A DNA stretch of 64,000 bases, taken from Prevotella sp. (lineage in GTDB: Bacteria > Bacteroidota > Bacteroidia > Bacteroidales > Muribaculaceae). The position numbers were made by a program, and so were the translations under genes. The notes beneath the pieces are model-generated. The model was not told the origin of the DNA. It saw only the letters and a list, made by a program, of their open reading frames with translations, and did not search any database. Shown one piece after another: positions 45,250 to 54,224 of this stretch. The stretch covers positions 37,793 to 101,792 of the forward strand of contig JAMPIK010000001.1 of the NCBI GenBank assembly GCA_023662865.1. The letters are read 5' to 3'. How positions within the stretch are numbered: position 1 is the first letter of the stretch; each line of letters opens with the position of its first letter.

Positions 45250-46878
45250 TTAAAGGCGGCGTATCAGGGTGTAGGCTCTTGCGATGCCTAGCTCGCCGGC
45301 TCGACTCCAGTCGGCGGCGGCTTGTTGTTTGTTGCCGGAGGCGGCGTGCAGAAGGCCGCGATTCAGGTAGGCTTGGGGCAGGTTCGGGTTCAGGGCAATC
45401 ACATTGTTGTAAGCTTCAAGGGCTTTAGCCGGTTCTCCAAGGCGAGTGAAGATTATCGCCATGTCATAAAGGGCGTATATCAAATTAGGGTCCCGGGCGA
45501 GGGCTGCTTGCAGGTCGGCAAGGGCTTTTGTAAGTGCATCGCGGTGTTGTGCCTTCGCTAACAATCGCTCTTGCTGACCGGCGTGTCGGGCGTTGGAAAG
45601 ATACATATCTGCCATGCAGGCATAAACAAATGCGCGCTCCATACGTGCTGCGGCAAGTTGGGGGCCTTCGGCCACCACTTTGTCCAAGTCGGAGAGTGCG
45701 GAGTCATAGTTCTTCAGCATGGCGTAGGCTACGGCACGCCCCATACGTTTTTCGTTTGTAGAGGGCAACAGCTCGTTCTCTGCAAATGAAAAGAGAGCTA
45801 TGGCTTGTTCCGGGTCAGGCGTTTCAGCAGCATCGGGGCTTATGTAAAGTGGTGAGGGGAAACGGCCGGAGGCGTTGATTGCCGAGAGTTCCGGATATGG
45901 GTAAGTAAGGGGGTGCAAATCATCGTATGGATGAGTGAATGAGAGAGCAAACATGCCGCATGGTTTTTTGACTTCATCTGTTCGGATAGCAGATTTAATC
46001 GCCGGCAGGAATGACTGTTCGGCTATGAGATGAACAGGAGTTAAACTCTTGCCGAACAGAGCTTTTTGCACTATTATATTGTCGGGGTTCAAGTTCAGTG
46101 CAATTTTGAAATCAGCGGTTGCAGCGCGAGGGTTGCCCAACCGGGTATGGGCAATGCCTCGGTTAATGTATAACGTCTCATTATGAGGCATTAGTTTGAG
46201 AGCATTGTCAAGCAGGGGAAGAGCATCATTCCATCGGTTCTGCGTTAAAGCCAAATCTGCAAGAATCAGAGTGGGTTCTGTGCCGAAACTCCCTTTGCCG
46301 GGTATGCTTTTGAGTATTCTGACAGCAGCGAGAGTGTCTTTCTCGGCAAGCAGACTTCGTGCATGGGCTGTATATCCGGGAATGAACTTCGGGTACAACC
46401 GATGCAGATTGTTGTAAGTTCTTTCGCTTTCAGCAGTGTGTCTCAGCTCGTTTTGGCAAATGGCTGAATAGTAGAGGAAAGTGCGGTCATCGGGCATAAG
46501 AGAAAGTCCGGTTTGGAAGTCGACAAGAGCTGCGGTAAAATCATCGGACTGCATCCGAACCAGTCCTCTGACGCGGTACGGGTCGCGCATATATGGGTTG
46601 AGGGAGATGGCCGATGTGCAATCCGCCGAAGCTCCGGGGATGTCGCCAAGCATCATTTTGCACAAACCGCGCAGATAGTACGGCTCGGCCATATATGGCT
46701 TTGCCTGAACGGTCTTTCCCAGATATTGCACGGCCAAGGCATAATCTTCGTTGTCAATAAGTTGCCGAGCAATGGAAAGTGTCTGCTCCGCACTTATTTG
46801 GGCGTACATGCCGCTCGCAGAGCTGCAAAGCAAAACGCACACCAAGATAAAACGAAATGTGTTAATCACCCTTTTCAC
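45250..46878 (-). CDS. Exported tetratricopeptide-repeat protein
   Basis: A 542-residue protein with an N-terminal signal sequence (FRFILVCVLLCSSASGMYAQ) and many TPR units, for example DYALAVQYLGKTVQAKPYMA, RDPYRVRGLVRMQSDDFTAA, NRWNDALPLLDNALKLMPHN and GEPAKALEAYNNVIALNPNL. TPRs form protein-binding surfaces; the partner is unknown, and export suggests a periplasmic or outer-membrane role. I favour the GTG at 46878, which gives a normal charged signal-peptide start (VKRVIN); the longer frame from GTG 46944 runs upstream through the promoter. Confidence 0.82.
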   Translation of the reverse strand: MKRVINTFRFILVCVLLCSSASGMYAQISAEQTLSIARQLIDNEDYALAVQYLGKTVQAKPYMAEPYYLRGLCKMMLGDIPGASADCTSAISLNPYMRDPYRVRGLVRMQSDDFTAALVDFQTGLSLMPDDRTFLYYSAICQNELRHTAESERTYNNLHRLYPKFIPGYTAHARSLLAEKDTLAAVRILKSIPGKGSFGTEPTLILADLALTQNRWNDALPLLDNALKLMPHNETLYINRGIAHTRLGNPRAATADFKIALNLNPDNIIVQKALFGKSLTPVHLIAEQSFLPAIKSAIRTDEVKKPCGMFALSFTHPYDDLHPLTYPYPELSAINASGRFPSPLYISPDAAETPDPEQAIALFSFAENELLPSTNEKRMGRAVAYAMLKNYDSALSDLDKVVAEGPQLAAARMERAFVYACMADMYLSNARHAGQQERLLAKAQHRDALTKALADLQAALARDPNLIYALYDMAIIFTRLGEPAKALEAYNNVIALNPNLPQAYLNRGLLHAASGNKQQAAADWSRAGELGIARAYTLIRRL

Positions 46879-46883
46879 ATCTG

Positions 46884-46915
46884 CAAAGTTAGCACAAATT
46901 TTTATAAAACACAAG
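46884..46915 (-). promoter_or_regulatory. Promoter of the TPR gene
   Basis: Minus-strand CTTG (46915-46912), 20 bases, TAACTTTG (46891-46884). The -7 box ends 5 bases before GTG 46878, so the mRNA would be leaderless or nearly so, unless a later start (GTG 46869) is used. Confidence 0.55.
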
Positions 46916-46973
46916 TCGTGTACACTCCTTTGCGGCAGGTACACGACTGATTAATTTTGCGTATCAACTTTGA

Positions 46974-47555
46974 TTAGCCGGCGTAGCGGGTTTCCACTAC
47001 TGACCAGTCTACAATGTCCCAAAGGGCGTGCAGATAGGCCGGGCGGCGGTTCTGATAGTCAAGGTAGTAGGCGTGTTCCCATACGTCGAATACGAGTATG
47101 GGGCGCAGACCCTCGGTCATGGGATTGCCGGCGTTTTGTGTCTGGGTCAGGAAGAGGTTGCCGTCGGCATCGGCAGAAAGCCATACCCAACCGCTGCCGA
47201 AGATACCGGATCCGGCCTCCTCGAATTTCTTCTTGAACTCATCGAGGCTGCCGAATGTTTCGTCAATCTTTTGAGCCAATGCTCCTTCGGGTGCTTTCTT
47301 GCCGTCCGGCGAGAACTGGAAGAAGTAAAATATATGGTTCCAGGCCTGGGAAGCGTTGTTGAACAGCGGGCCTTCGGACACTTTGATAATCTCCTCGAGT
47401 GGCTCATTGGCAAGCTCGGTGCCTTCAATCAGACGGTTGAGGTTGTCAATATACGCCTTTTCGTGTTTGCCGTAATGGTAATCAACAGTTTCCTGCGAGA
47501 TAGCCGGTGCAAGGGCATCGGGAGTGTAGGGAAGTTTGGGTTGTGTGAATTTCAT
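46974..47555 (-). CDS. Superoxide dismutase, Fe/Mn family
   Basis: Dismutates superoxide to oxygen and peroxide in the cytosol. From ATG 47555 the protein has 193 residues, the standard size, and starts MKFTQPKLPYTPDALAPAIS. Metal ligands are visible in context: His27 (DYHYGKH), His in ASQAWNHIFYF, then Asp and His in DVWEHAYYLDYQN. The longer frame upstream runs through the preceding gene and is rejected. It lies 16 bases after the TenI-like gene and is probably in one operon with it and cstA. Iron or manganese preference cannot be told safely. Confidence 0.95.
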   Translation of the reverse strand: MKFTQPKLPYTPDALAPAISQETVDYHYGKHEKAYIDNLNRLIEGTELANEPLEEIIKVSEGPLFNNASQAWNHIFYFFQFSPDGKKAPEGALAQKIDETFGSLDEFKKKFEEAGSGIFGSGWVWLSADADGNLFLTQTQNAGNPMTEGLRPILVFDVWEHAYYLDYQNRRPAYLHALWDIVDWSVVETRYAG

Positions 47556-47571
47556 AATATTTGTATTTGTG

Positions 47572-48162
47572 TTATACGTTTTTTTGAGTAAGGTTTCGGG
47601 TGAAGTGGAGCAGAGTGCCGAGTGTCTCAAGGTTTGAAGTTGCAATGGCGGCTGCTCCGGCATCTACATGATTCAAAATGTCTCCTTCGGTAATGTCACC
47701 ACCTGCTACAAGGGGCGTTTCAATCATATTATCTTCAAGATATTTTGCAATCTCGCGGATATTTTCAAGTGCTTCGGGAGTGGCATTGCTCTCAAAGAAG
47801 AGGTAATCAATGTCCAAGCCGCGCAAAGCCTCGGCAGATGCACGGTCTGTTACGCTTACTCCGATAATCGGCCATGCGTCCACGGCCACACGTACCGCGC
47901 TCAAGGGTTTGTCTGTACTGTATATATGCACGCCGTCACATTGCCATTCCTTAGCCTGCTCGTAGCGGTTGCCGAGAATAAGCACCACATCTTTCTCTGC
48001 AAGGTCAGGGCGCAGCTTCTCAATAAGCGCTTTCAGCTCATCATCGCTTACAGACTCGGGTGCACATATCTCAATCCAGTTTACCCCGGCCTCCATAGCG
48101 GTACGTGCCGCAGTTTCAATCTTGCCAACGGTGTCTTCTTTTGTTATGAATTGTAAAAGCAT
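47572..48162 (-). CDS. ThiE/TenI-like TIM-barrel protein
   Basis: A 196-residue alpha/beta-barrel protein that resembles thiamine-phosphate synthase/TenI: GVNWIEICAPESVSD at strand 2, DGVHIYSTDKPLS at the position of the ThiE GVHLGQ block, PIIGVSVTDRASAEAL, and the phosphate-binding turn PLVAGGDITEGDI. Several ThiE residues are changed (no GVHLGQ, no FPTxTK loop), so thiamine synthesis is doubtful. No other thiamine gene lies near. It sits between cstA (19-base gap) and superoxide dismutase (16-base gap). Confidence 0.7.
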   Translation of the reverse strand: MLLQFITKEDTVGKIETAARTAMEAGVNWIEICAPESVSDDELKALIEKLRPDLAEKDVVLILGNRYEQAKEWQCDGVHIYSTDKPLSAVRVAVDAWPIIGVSVTDRASAEALRGLDIDYLFFESNATPEALENIREIAKYLEDNMIETPLVAGGDITEGDILNHVDAGAAAIATSNLETLGTLLHFTRNLTQKNV

Positions 48163-48181
48163 AATCAGGTGTTTTTAAGTG

Positions 48182-49645
48182 TCAACGTTGCAAGAGGGCA
48201 TTTTGTTGAGATTTGCCGCGAAAACGTGCGAAAAGGCATATAGTAAGCACTGCAGCCGCCAACCCGATACCGAGCGCCACGCCGTATGGTATAGCCCAAC
48301 CGAACAGCGACTGAGTCAGGCCGGTGAAGCCTTCGGGTGCGAAGAATATGTAGGTTACGGTGACACAGGTCATAAACACTGCCGGGAAGAATGAAATCCA
48401 ATAGAAGCGACCCTGTTTGGCAAGCCATACGGTAGCCGCCCATAGGGTGAATACTGACAATACCTGATTGCACCATGCAAAGTAGCGCCACAGGGCATCG
48501 TAAGGCAGTAGCATTATAACAAAGCAGAGTGCGAAAATAGGAATAGAGACAAGCAAACGTTTCACCACCGTTTTTTGCGGAATACGCATAAAGTCGGCTG
48601 CTATGAGCCGGGCGGAGCGCAGGGCCGTGTCGCCGGAGGTAATGGGTGCGGCAATCACACCGAGTATGGCCAGCAGACCACCGAACGCACCGAGCCAACT
48701 GCGTGAGAGCTCATCAACAAGTACTGCCGGTGTTCCTTTGCCGATATATTCTGCAAGTTGGTCGTAACCGCCGGTGAAAGCTACGGCAGCCGCTGCCCAA
48801 ATAAGGGCAACGATACCTTCGGCTACCATTGCTCCGTAGAAAATTGGACGCGCATGTTTTTCGTTTTTCAGGCATCGGGCCATCATGGGGCTTTGAGTGG
48901 CATGGAAGCCGGAGATTGCACCGCAGGCAATAGTTACAAACATCATCGGGAATATCGGATTAGCCTCGGGGTTGGCTTTATGGTTATAGAACTGTTCCCA
49001 CACTTCCGGCACGGAGTCATGGTGCACGAAGAGCATTACGCAAATACCCACTGCCATAAAGAGCAAAGCAAAACCGAAAATAGGGTAGAGCTTGCCGATG
49101 AGCTTGTCTATGGGCAGCAAGGTTGCCGCCATGTAGTATATGAAAATTACTATTACCCAAAATGTTACGTCAAGGTGTTCGGGGGTGAGCTTGCCAAGCA
49201 GGTCTGCCGGATTGTAGACAAACACCGCCCCCACAAGAATCATCAGCACCAAAGCGAACACGCGCATCACATTTTTTAGACCTGAGCCGAGTTCCGAGCC
49301 GGTAATTTCAGGCAGAGATGCACCGTCGGAGCGCAGCGACATAAGCCCGGAGAGATAGTCATGAACCGCCCCGGCGAAGATAGTGCCCAATGCAATCCAA
49401 AGGAAGGCTGCCGGACCGTACATCACACCCATAATAGCACCGAATATCGGACCCAAACCGGCTATGTTCAGAAACTGAATGAGGAATATTTTCCAGTTGG
49501 GAAGAGGCACGAAGTCCACACCATCGGCTTTGGTGTGCACCGGAGTTTTGCGCGAGGGGTCTTGTCCGGCTATTTTGCTGACAAGCAGCCCGTAAGTGAA
49601 ATAGCCGCCAATAAGCACGGCCAAGGCAATAACAAATGATATCAT
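48182..49645 (-). CDS. cstA: CstA family transporter
   Basis: A 487-residue inner-membrane protein with more than ten hydrophobic segments along its length. CstA family blocks are clear: FLNIAGLGPIFGAIMGVMYG, GTIFAGAVHDYLSGLMSLR, FVTIACGAISGFHATQSPM and GVIAAPITSGDTALRSARL. Members import peptides or pyruvate, often under carbon limitation. This is the shorter form (E. coli CstA is about 700 residues). It heads a tight minus-strand run with the TenI-like and superoxide dismutase genes. The substrate here is inferred from the family only. Confidence 0.92.
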   Translation of the reverse strand: MISFVIALAVLIGGYFTYGLLVSKIAGQDPSRKTPVHTKADGVDFVPLPNWKIFLIQFLNIAGLGPIFGAIMGVMYGPAAFLWIALGTIFAGAVHDYLSGLMSLRSDGASLPEITGSELGSGLKNVMRVFALVLMILVGAVFVYNPADLLGKLTPEHLDVTFWVIVIFIYYMAATLLPIDKLIGKLYPIFGFALLFMAVGICVMLFVHHDSVPEVWEQFYNHKANPEANPIFPMMFVTIACGAISGFHATQSPMMARCLKNEKHARPIFYGAMVAEGIVALIWAAAAVAFTGGYDQLAEYIGKGTPAVLVDELSRSWLGAFGGLLAILGVIAAPITSGDTALRSARLIAADFMRIPQKTVVKRLLVSIPIFALCFVIMLLPYDALWRYFAWCNQVLSVFTLWAATVWLAKQGRFYWISFFPAVFMTCVTVTYIFFAPEGFTGLTQSLFGWAIPYGVALGIGLAAAVLTICLFARFRGKSQQNALLQR

Positions 49646-49694
49646 GGTTAATTTGTTGTAACTACGTTAGACACTCTCTTGTTTAGACACTCTG

Positions 49695-50843
49695 TTAGTG
49701 GTTGCGCAGAGTTTTGAATACTTCATTGCGAGTCTTTTTTACTTGGGAACGCAGAGTGTTGAGTCTCTCTTGCGCCAAGTCAATAGCCCGATGCGATGAG
49801 TCGGTGGGGTTCTTGCTGAAATCTTGTCTTATGGCAGCCATCTCGGCGGAGGCAAACTCAAGGCGTTCAAGAGCTTCCTGATACCTCTGCATAGGGGCGC
49901 GTGCTGCCATGGGCAGTTGGGAGTAGGTCGTGTAAATCTTACCTCCATCGGCTTTGAAGAAGAACTCGTTTTCGCTTTCCGGTGCAGCTTCTTCGGTCTT
50001 TATGTCATTTAATGTCTGTCGCAATGGAGAGTAGTCTTTATTTTCAGCCCATGTGAGAGTATAGCCCGGAGTGTCTTCCGGAGCATTCAATGTCCACAAC
50101 TCGGCCAGTTGGCGTATGCCGGGCGTGTCAGCATCGTAATTGCGGCGAACCTCTGAGGGTGCGTAGAAGTAGATTACGGCACGGTCATCTTCATCCGGAG
50201 TGCGAGTTGTAGCCCAACGTCCGACACCTGTATACTCATCAATGGCAAGCAGATAGTCGTCTTCGTTGGAATTATAGGGCAGCCCCACATTCACCGGGCT
50301 GCGAAACTCTCCGGTGTCGCTGTCGCGGTAGGAGCGGAAAATGTCGTAACCGCCAAGTCCCGGCTCGCTGCGCGATGCGAAATAGAAGGTTGAGCCGTCG
50401 GCCATCATAAACGGATAAGCAGCGTCTACATCTTCGTCAAAAACGGGAGTCGGCTCGCTCCATGTGCCATCGTCTAAACGAACACCTTCGTATATGCGAG
50501 TGATCAGCTCCGTTGAGTCAGTATCTTCATTTACCCTCTCGGTGGCTACCGTTACATAGCGCAATGTGCCGTCCTCGCTCTCGAAGCTAACGCCGAAGGG
50601 TGTGAACTTCTCCCACTCTCCTTTCATGTCTTTCAGCGATGAGGGAACGAATAGTCGGCCGGCAGAGGGTGACAATTTATAGTTGTAAACTACTGAGTCG
50701 CCGGGTACTGACAGCGAGTCCACCACGGCAATCTGCTCTACTTGGCCGGCAAGCAGTTCTTCAAAAGAAAGTCCGGGGGTGTCAGCGGCCGCCGACAGGA
50801 AGCCGCTGATAAGAATGGCAACGGAAGTAAAAATCTTCGTCAT
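49695..50843 (-). CDS. Exported PD40/WD40-like beta-propeller protein
   Basis: A 382-residue protein with a signal peptide (MTKIFTSVAILISGFLSAAA) and a PD40-type propeller part (about 110-230; AYPFMMADGSTFYFASRSEP, GLGGYDIFRSYRDSDTGEF, NVGLPYNSNEDDYLLAIDEY). The final ~80 residues are a charged helical tail (RYQEALERLEFASAEMAAI, AQERLNTLRSQVKKTRNEV), likely a coiled coil. PD40 domains often occur in OmpA-like or Tol-associated envelope proteins; no OmpA domain is present here. An ATG at 50864 would add seven residues. The function is unknown. Confidence 0.75.
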   Translation of the reverse strand: MTKIFTSVAILISGFLSAAADTPGLSFEELLAGQVEQIAVVDSLSVPGDSVVYNYKLSPSAGRLFVPSSLKDMKGEWEKFTPFGVSFESEDGTLRYVTVATERVNEDTDSTELITRIYEGVRLDDGTWSEPTPVFDEDVDAAYPFMMADGSTFYFASRSEPGLGGYDIFRSYRDSDTGEFRSPVNVGLPYNSNEDDYLLAIDEYTGVGRWATTRTPDEDDRAVIYFYAPSEVRRNYDADTPGIRQLAELWTLNAPEDTPGYTLTWAENKDYSPLRQTLNDIKTEEAAPESENEFFFKADGGKIYTTYSQLPMAARAPMQRYQEALERLEFASAEMAAIRQDFSKNPTDSSHRAIDLAQERLNTLRSQVKKTRNEVFKTLRNH

Positions 50844-50886
50844 TTCTTTGCAAGTTTTTAGCATAGAGCGTAAGCTATGGAGCGTA

Positions 50887-50928
50887 AAGCCTCCGGCTTG
50901 CGTTTTATTTCGCGCAAGCCGGAGGCTT
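50887..50928. terminator. Perfect 16-bp hairpin between CoA-transferase and PD40 genes
   Basis: AAGCCTCCGGCTTGCG (50887-50902) and CGCAAGCCGGAGGCTT (50913-50928) are perfect inverse copies around a 10-base loop. It lies 17 bases past the CoA-transferase stop and probably ends the ior operon, although there is no clear T-run after it on the minus strand. Confidence 0.65.
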
Positions 50929-50944
50929 GCGCCCCAACTCTTCC

Positions 50945-52264
50945 TTATTTCAAGCGCAGGTAGTAGTAGCCGAAACGCTCGGCTGCGGCACGGTCGAGTT
51001 CTTCGCGGAACTCGGGCGCGGCTACACTAATCATCAGCTTGGCACGCTCCGCAAGGTTCTTGCCTCGCAGATTCACAATGCCGTGTTCCGTCACTACGTA
51101 ATTAGTTTGGAAACGTGTGGTGACCACTCCGGCACCTTCCGTGAGCACCGGCTTGATTTTGTTTTGTCCTTTGTTGGTAGTGGAGAGCATGGCAAGGAAT
51201 GATATACCACCTTCACTGCGTCCGGCACCATACACAAAGTCATGCTGACCGCCCACGCTGGAGAATATCTTCGTACCTATCGAGTCGGCACATACCTGAC
51301 CGGTGAGGTCAATCTCCAAACATGAGTTGATACTCATCACTTTCGGGTTTTGGGCTATGATGAAGGGATCGTTTGTCCAAGCTACATCGCGTATGATAAT
51401 GTCCTTGTTATAGTCCATATAATCATACAGACGGCGTGAACCCAAAGCAAGTGAGGCAATGGACTTGCCCGGCTCGATACGCTTCATGGAGTTGTCTATC
51501 ACACCGCTTTCAAGCAGAGGCAACACGCCGTCGGTCATAGCTTCGGTATGCAAACCCAGATGCTTGTGGTCTTTTAAAGCAGAGAGTACGGCATTGGGAA
51601 TACCGCCCACACCGATTTGCAGAGTGGCTCCGTCCGGGATTAGTTCGGCTATATAGTTACCGATTTTGATCTCCTTCTCGGTAGGCACGGCGGTGGGTAC
51701 CTCAACCAAAGGCTCATCTACTGCCACTGCGGCTGCAAGGCGCGATACGTGTACCAACGGATCGCCGTATGAGAAAGGCATGTGAGGGTTAATCTGCGCA
51801 ATGATAATGGGAGCGCACTCCACAGCGGCTGTGGCCAAGTCGGCACTCACACCGAAGCTCACATATCCCTCATCATTGGGCAGGGAGCAGTTGATGAGAG
51901 CCACATCAAGAGGCCAAGTGCCATCGCGAAAAAGAGCCGGCACTTCGCCGAGAAAACGGGGGGTCATGGAGCCGTAGCCCTCGTTAATCCATTTGCGTAC
52001 GGAGTTGTTTACGAAGAATGAGTCAACCAGGAATGAGTCTTTATACTCCGGTTTGCAGAAAGGGGCTTCACCCTTTGCTACAGCAAAACCGGTGTAGACT
52101 GTCACATCGCGCAGCTCATTGCCACGGTCGGCCATTGCCTTAACCAGCACTTCCGGAATGGAGGTAGACCCTTGGATATAAACATGATGTCCGCTCTTGA
52201 TGAGCTTGACGGCCTCCTCGGCACTTGTATATTTTATATCTGCCGCCATATCAATGTTCATCAT
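50945..52264 (-). CDS. Acetyl-CoA hydrolase / CoA-transferase family protein (4-hydroxybutyrate CoA-transferase-like)
   Basis: A 439-residue class I CoA transferase relative. Visible are VYIQGSTSIPEVLVKAM at the start, ATLQIGVGGIPNAVLSAL, HLGLHTEAMTDGVLPL with the catalytic Glu of the HTE block, and SSVGGQHDFVYGAGRSEGG with TRFQTNYVVTEHGIVNLRG. It moves CoA between carboxylic acids. It follows an aminotransferase gene (14-base overlap of start with stop) in the iorAB operon, so its likely donor is the acyl-CoA made by indolepyruvate/2-oxoacid oxidoreductase (inference). ATG 52249 is an alternative start just after the upstream stop. Confidence 0.88.
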   Translation of the reverse strand: MMNIDMAADIKYTSAEEAVKLIKSGHHVYIQGSTSIPEVLVKAMADRGNELRDVTVYTGFAVAKGEAPFCKPEYKDSFLVDSFFVNNSVRKWINEGYGSMTPRFLGEVPALFRDGTWPLDVALINCSLPNDEGYVSFGVSADLATAAVECAPIIIAQINPHMPFSYGDPLVHVSRLAAAVAVDEPLVEVPTAVPTEKEIKIGNYIAELIPDGATLQIGVGGIPNAVLSALKDHKHLGLHTEAMTDGVLPLLESGVIDNSMKRIEPGKSIASLALGSRRLYDYMDYNKDIIIRDVAWTNDPFIIAQNPKVMSINSCLEIDLTGQVCADSIGTKIFSSVGGQHDFVYGAGRSEGGISFLAMLSTTNKGQNKIKPVLTEGAGVVTTRFQTNYVVTEHGIVNLRGKNLAERAKLMISVAAPEFREELDRAAAERFGYYYLRLK

Positions 52265-53555
52265 TAAAGAGGCTCAGACGCTCCTCGAGCACATCGAAAC
52301 TGTCGTCTGTCTTAAGCATGGATACACACACACGCAGACCCTGCTGCTCGCTGCCGGTGGTGGGCAGTGAGATGGCGGCAATGCCATAGCGGAGCAATTC
52401 TCCTTGAAGCTCTTCGCTGGTAAGCTCCTTGAAGCCGGCGGTGAAATAGAAACCGTCTGAGATTTCGCGATCTCCGTCTTTGGCGTAAATCACATGGAAA
52501 CCGTTGTCGGTGAACAGTTGTTTGGCACGACCGCCCCATTCTTCGTATTTACGGCAGTCTTCCACAAAGTTGAGACGACCGTCGGCAGCGGCACCGAGCA
52601 TGGTGGCAAAAGCATGTTGTGCAGAGTGAGCCGTACCCGATGAGAGGGCGTAAAGTACACCGAATACGAATGCTTTCAGGTATGTGGGCATGCCGAAGTA
52701 TTCGTTGAGAGACTCACATTCCATATCAGCGAGTTTCTCGGAGAAGCATACCATGGCGATACGTTGTCCGGCATAACTGAATATCTTGGAAGCTGACACC
52801 AAGAAGATATAGTTGTCTGTGAATTTGGCTACTGTGGGTACAAACGGTTCTTTGTAAGGCACTCCGAAATTGGAGCGGAAGTCGAGACAAACGTATGCCA
52901 AATCTTCAACGGCAATCACGCCGTACTTAGTGCATAGACGGCCGATAATCTCAAGCTCCTCTTCGGTGAGGTTAATCCATGCCGGGTTGTTGGGCGTACA
53001 GTAAAGGATAGCTGTGATATTTCCTTTGGAGAAAATCTCCTCGAGCTTTGCTTCAAGAGCTTTGCCGCGATATGAATAAATGTCGAACGACTCTTCTTTC
53101 AGGCCGATAATCTTTGCCTGATAACGCTGTGCCGGGAAGCCGGGGTTGATGAAGAGCATTGTGTCGCGCTTGGGGTCGCGGTGAGCCAAAAGCATCATGG
53201 TTGCATAGCCGCCCTGCATGGAGCCTACGGTGGGTATGATACACTCGCCGGGCAAGTCTACATCAAGGAATGCTTTCATAAAGCGAGAGCCGTTCTCTTT
53301 CAGACGCGGTATGCCGGAAATGTTCGGGTACTGGTTGGCGATGCCGCGACGGAGCACTTCGCGCTCTGTCTCTACACCCAAAGCATTGGCCGGCAGACCC
53401 GGGTTGCCTATCTCAAGGTGTATCATTTTCTCGCCGGCCTGAGTCTCCAGATAGTCGGCCAAAGCTGCTATTTGGCGAATAGTGGCTTGTGTTATATCTT
53501 TAATTCCGAGCTTGTACATAGCTGCCTCAAGCTCATGCTTTGACAATGGGAACAT
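52251..53555 (-). CDS. PLP-dependent aminotransferase, class I/II
   Basis: A 434-residue fold-type I aminotransferase. Visible: IHLEIGNPGLPANALG near the N-terminus, TVGSMQGGYATMMLL, LYCTPNNPAWINLTEEELEI (Asn contacting the cofactor), AVEDLAYVCLDFR, and SASKIFSYAGQRIAM with the Schiff-base Lys. It would convert an amino acid to a 2-oxo acid. The operon context with iorAB and a CoA transferase points to aromatic or branched-chain substrates. The full-length start is kept because similarity to Bacteroides relatives reaches to the LGIKDI region and before. Confidence 0.9.
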   Translation of the reverse strand: MFPLSKHELEAAMYKLGIKDITQATIRQIAALADYLETQAGEKMIHLEIGNPGLPANALGVETEREVLRRGIANQYPNISGIPRLKENGSRFMKAFLDVDLPGECIIPTVGSMQGGYATMMLLAHRDPKRDTMLFINPGFPAQRYQAKIIGLKEESFDIYSYRGKALEAKLEEIFSKGNITAILYCTPNNPAWINLTEEELEIIGRLCTKYGVIAVEDLAYVCLDFRSNFGVPYKEPFVPTVAKFTDNYIFLVSASKIFSYAGQRIAMVCFSEKLADMECESLNEYFGMPTYLKAFVFGVLYALSSGTAHSAQHAFATMLGAAADGRLNFVEDCRKYEEWGGRAKQLFTDNGFHVIYAKDGDREISDGFYFTAGFKELTSEELQGELLRYGIAAISLPTTGSEQQGLRVCVSMLKTDDSFDVLEERLSLFNDEH

Positions 53556-53573
53556 ATAAGTATATATTGAGGT

Positions 53574-53604
53574 GGTCTCACAGACTTGTAAAAGCTTTGA
53601 GACC
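53574..53604. other. Small hairpin between iorB and aminotransferase genes
   Basis: GGTCTCA (53574-53580) pairs with TGAGACC (53598-53604). The GGTCTCACAGA arm echoes the 592-605 hairpin upstream of the antiporter. It may cause partial termination inside the operon. Confidence 0.4.
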
Positions 53605-53615
53605 CCTTGTGTTGA

Positions 53616-54203
53616 TTACTTGTTTGAGATGTTGCGTGCAAATTCCAGACCGGCGCGGAAGGCGGCTATATTGCTTTCAACTATCTTCTCTCCTTTTGCT
53701 CCGAACACACTGCGGATGCCGTCTTCAATCTTCTCCACTTCAATATCGATGAAGGGAGCGGCGGCACCGAGAAGCACCATGTTAGATGAGCGTGCGGTAG
53801 CTACCTGTTTTGCCACCTCGTCCATATCGAAAGCTACGGTGTTGGGCCAGTTGTGAAGTTCTTTCTCCAAAGTTTCCAATTCCGGATAATTGGGAATATT
53901 GATAAAGGGAGCTGTGGAAGTGACAATCCAACCGTTGGGCTTAAGCCATTGCACATAGCGGAGTGCCTCCATGGGCTCAAGAGAAACTACGAGGTCGGCT
54001 CCGCCGGTAGGAATGAGGTCGGAGGCAATGGGTTCGGAGCTGATGCGCAGATTGCTCTGCACGTCACCGCCGCGCTGGCTCATGCCGTGAACTTCAGCCT
54101 GTTTGATATACAAATTCTCTTTCAGGGCTGCCGCACCGAGTATGGTCGCGATTGAGAGAATACCCTGGCCGCCTACTCCGGCCAATACTATATCGGTTTT
54201 CAT
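53616..54203 (-). CDS. iorB: Indolepyruvate oxidoreductase subunit beta
   Basis: A 195-residue gamma-domain type subunit of 2-oxoacid:ferredoxin oxidoreductase. It opens with the nucleotide/CoA-binding loop IVLAGVGGQGILSIATILG and shows AEVHGMSQRGGDVQSNLRIS and GGADLVVSLEPMEALRY, all typical of IorB. With IorA it oxidatively decarboxylates aryl pyruvates to aryl-acetyl-CoA using ferredoxin. It is 21 bases downstream of iorA. Cytosolic. Confidence 0.94.
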   Translation of the reverse strand: MKTDIVLAGVGGQGILSIATILGAAALKENLYIKQAEVHGMSQRGGDVQSNLRISSEPIASDLIPTGGADLVVSLEPMEALRYVQWLKPNGWIVTSTAPFINIPNYPELETLEKELHNWPNTVAFDMDEVAKQVATARSSNMVLLGAAAPFIDIEVEKIEDGIRSVFGAKGEKIVESNIAAFRAGLEFARNISNK

Positions 54204-54224
54204 TTGTGTACTGTGGTTTTGAAA

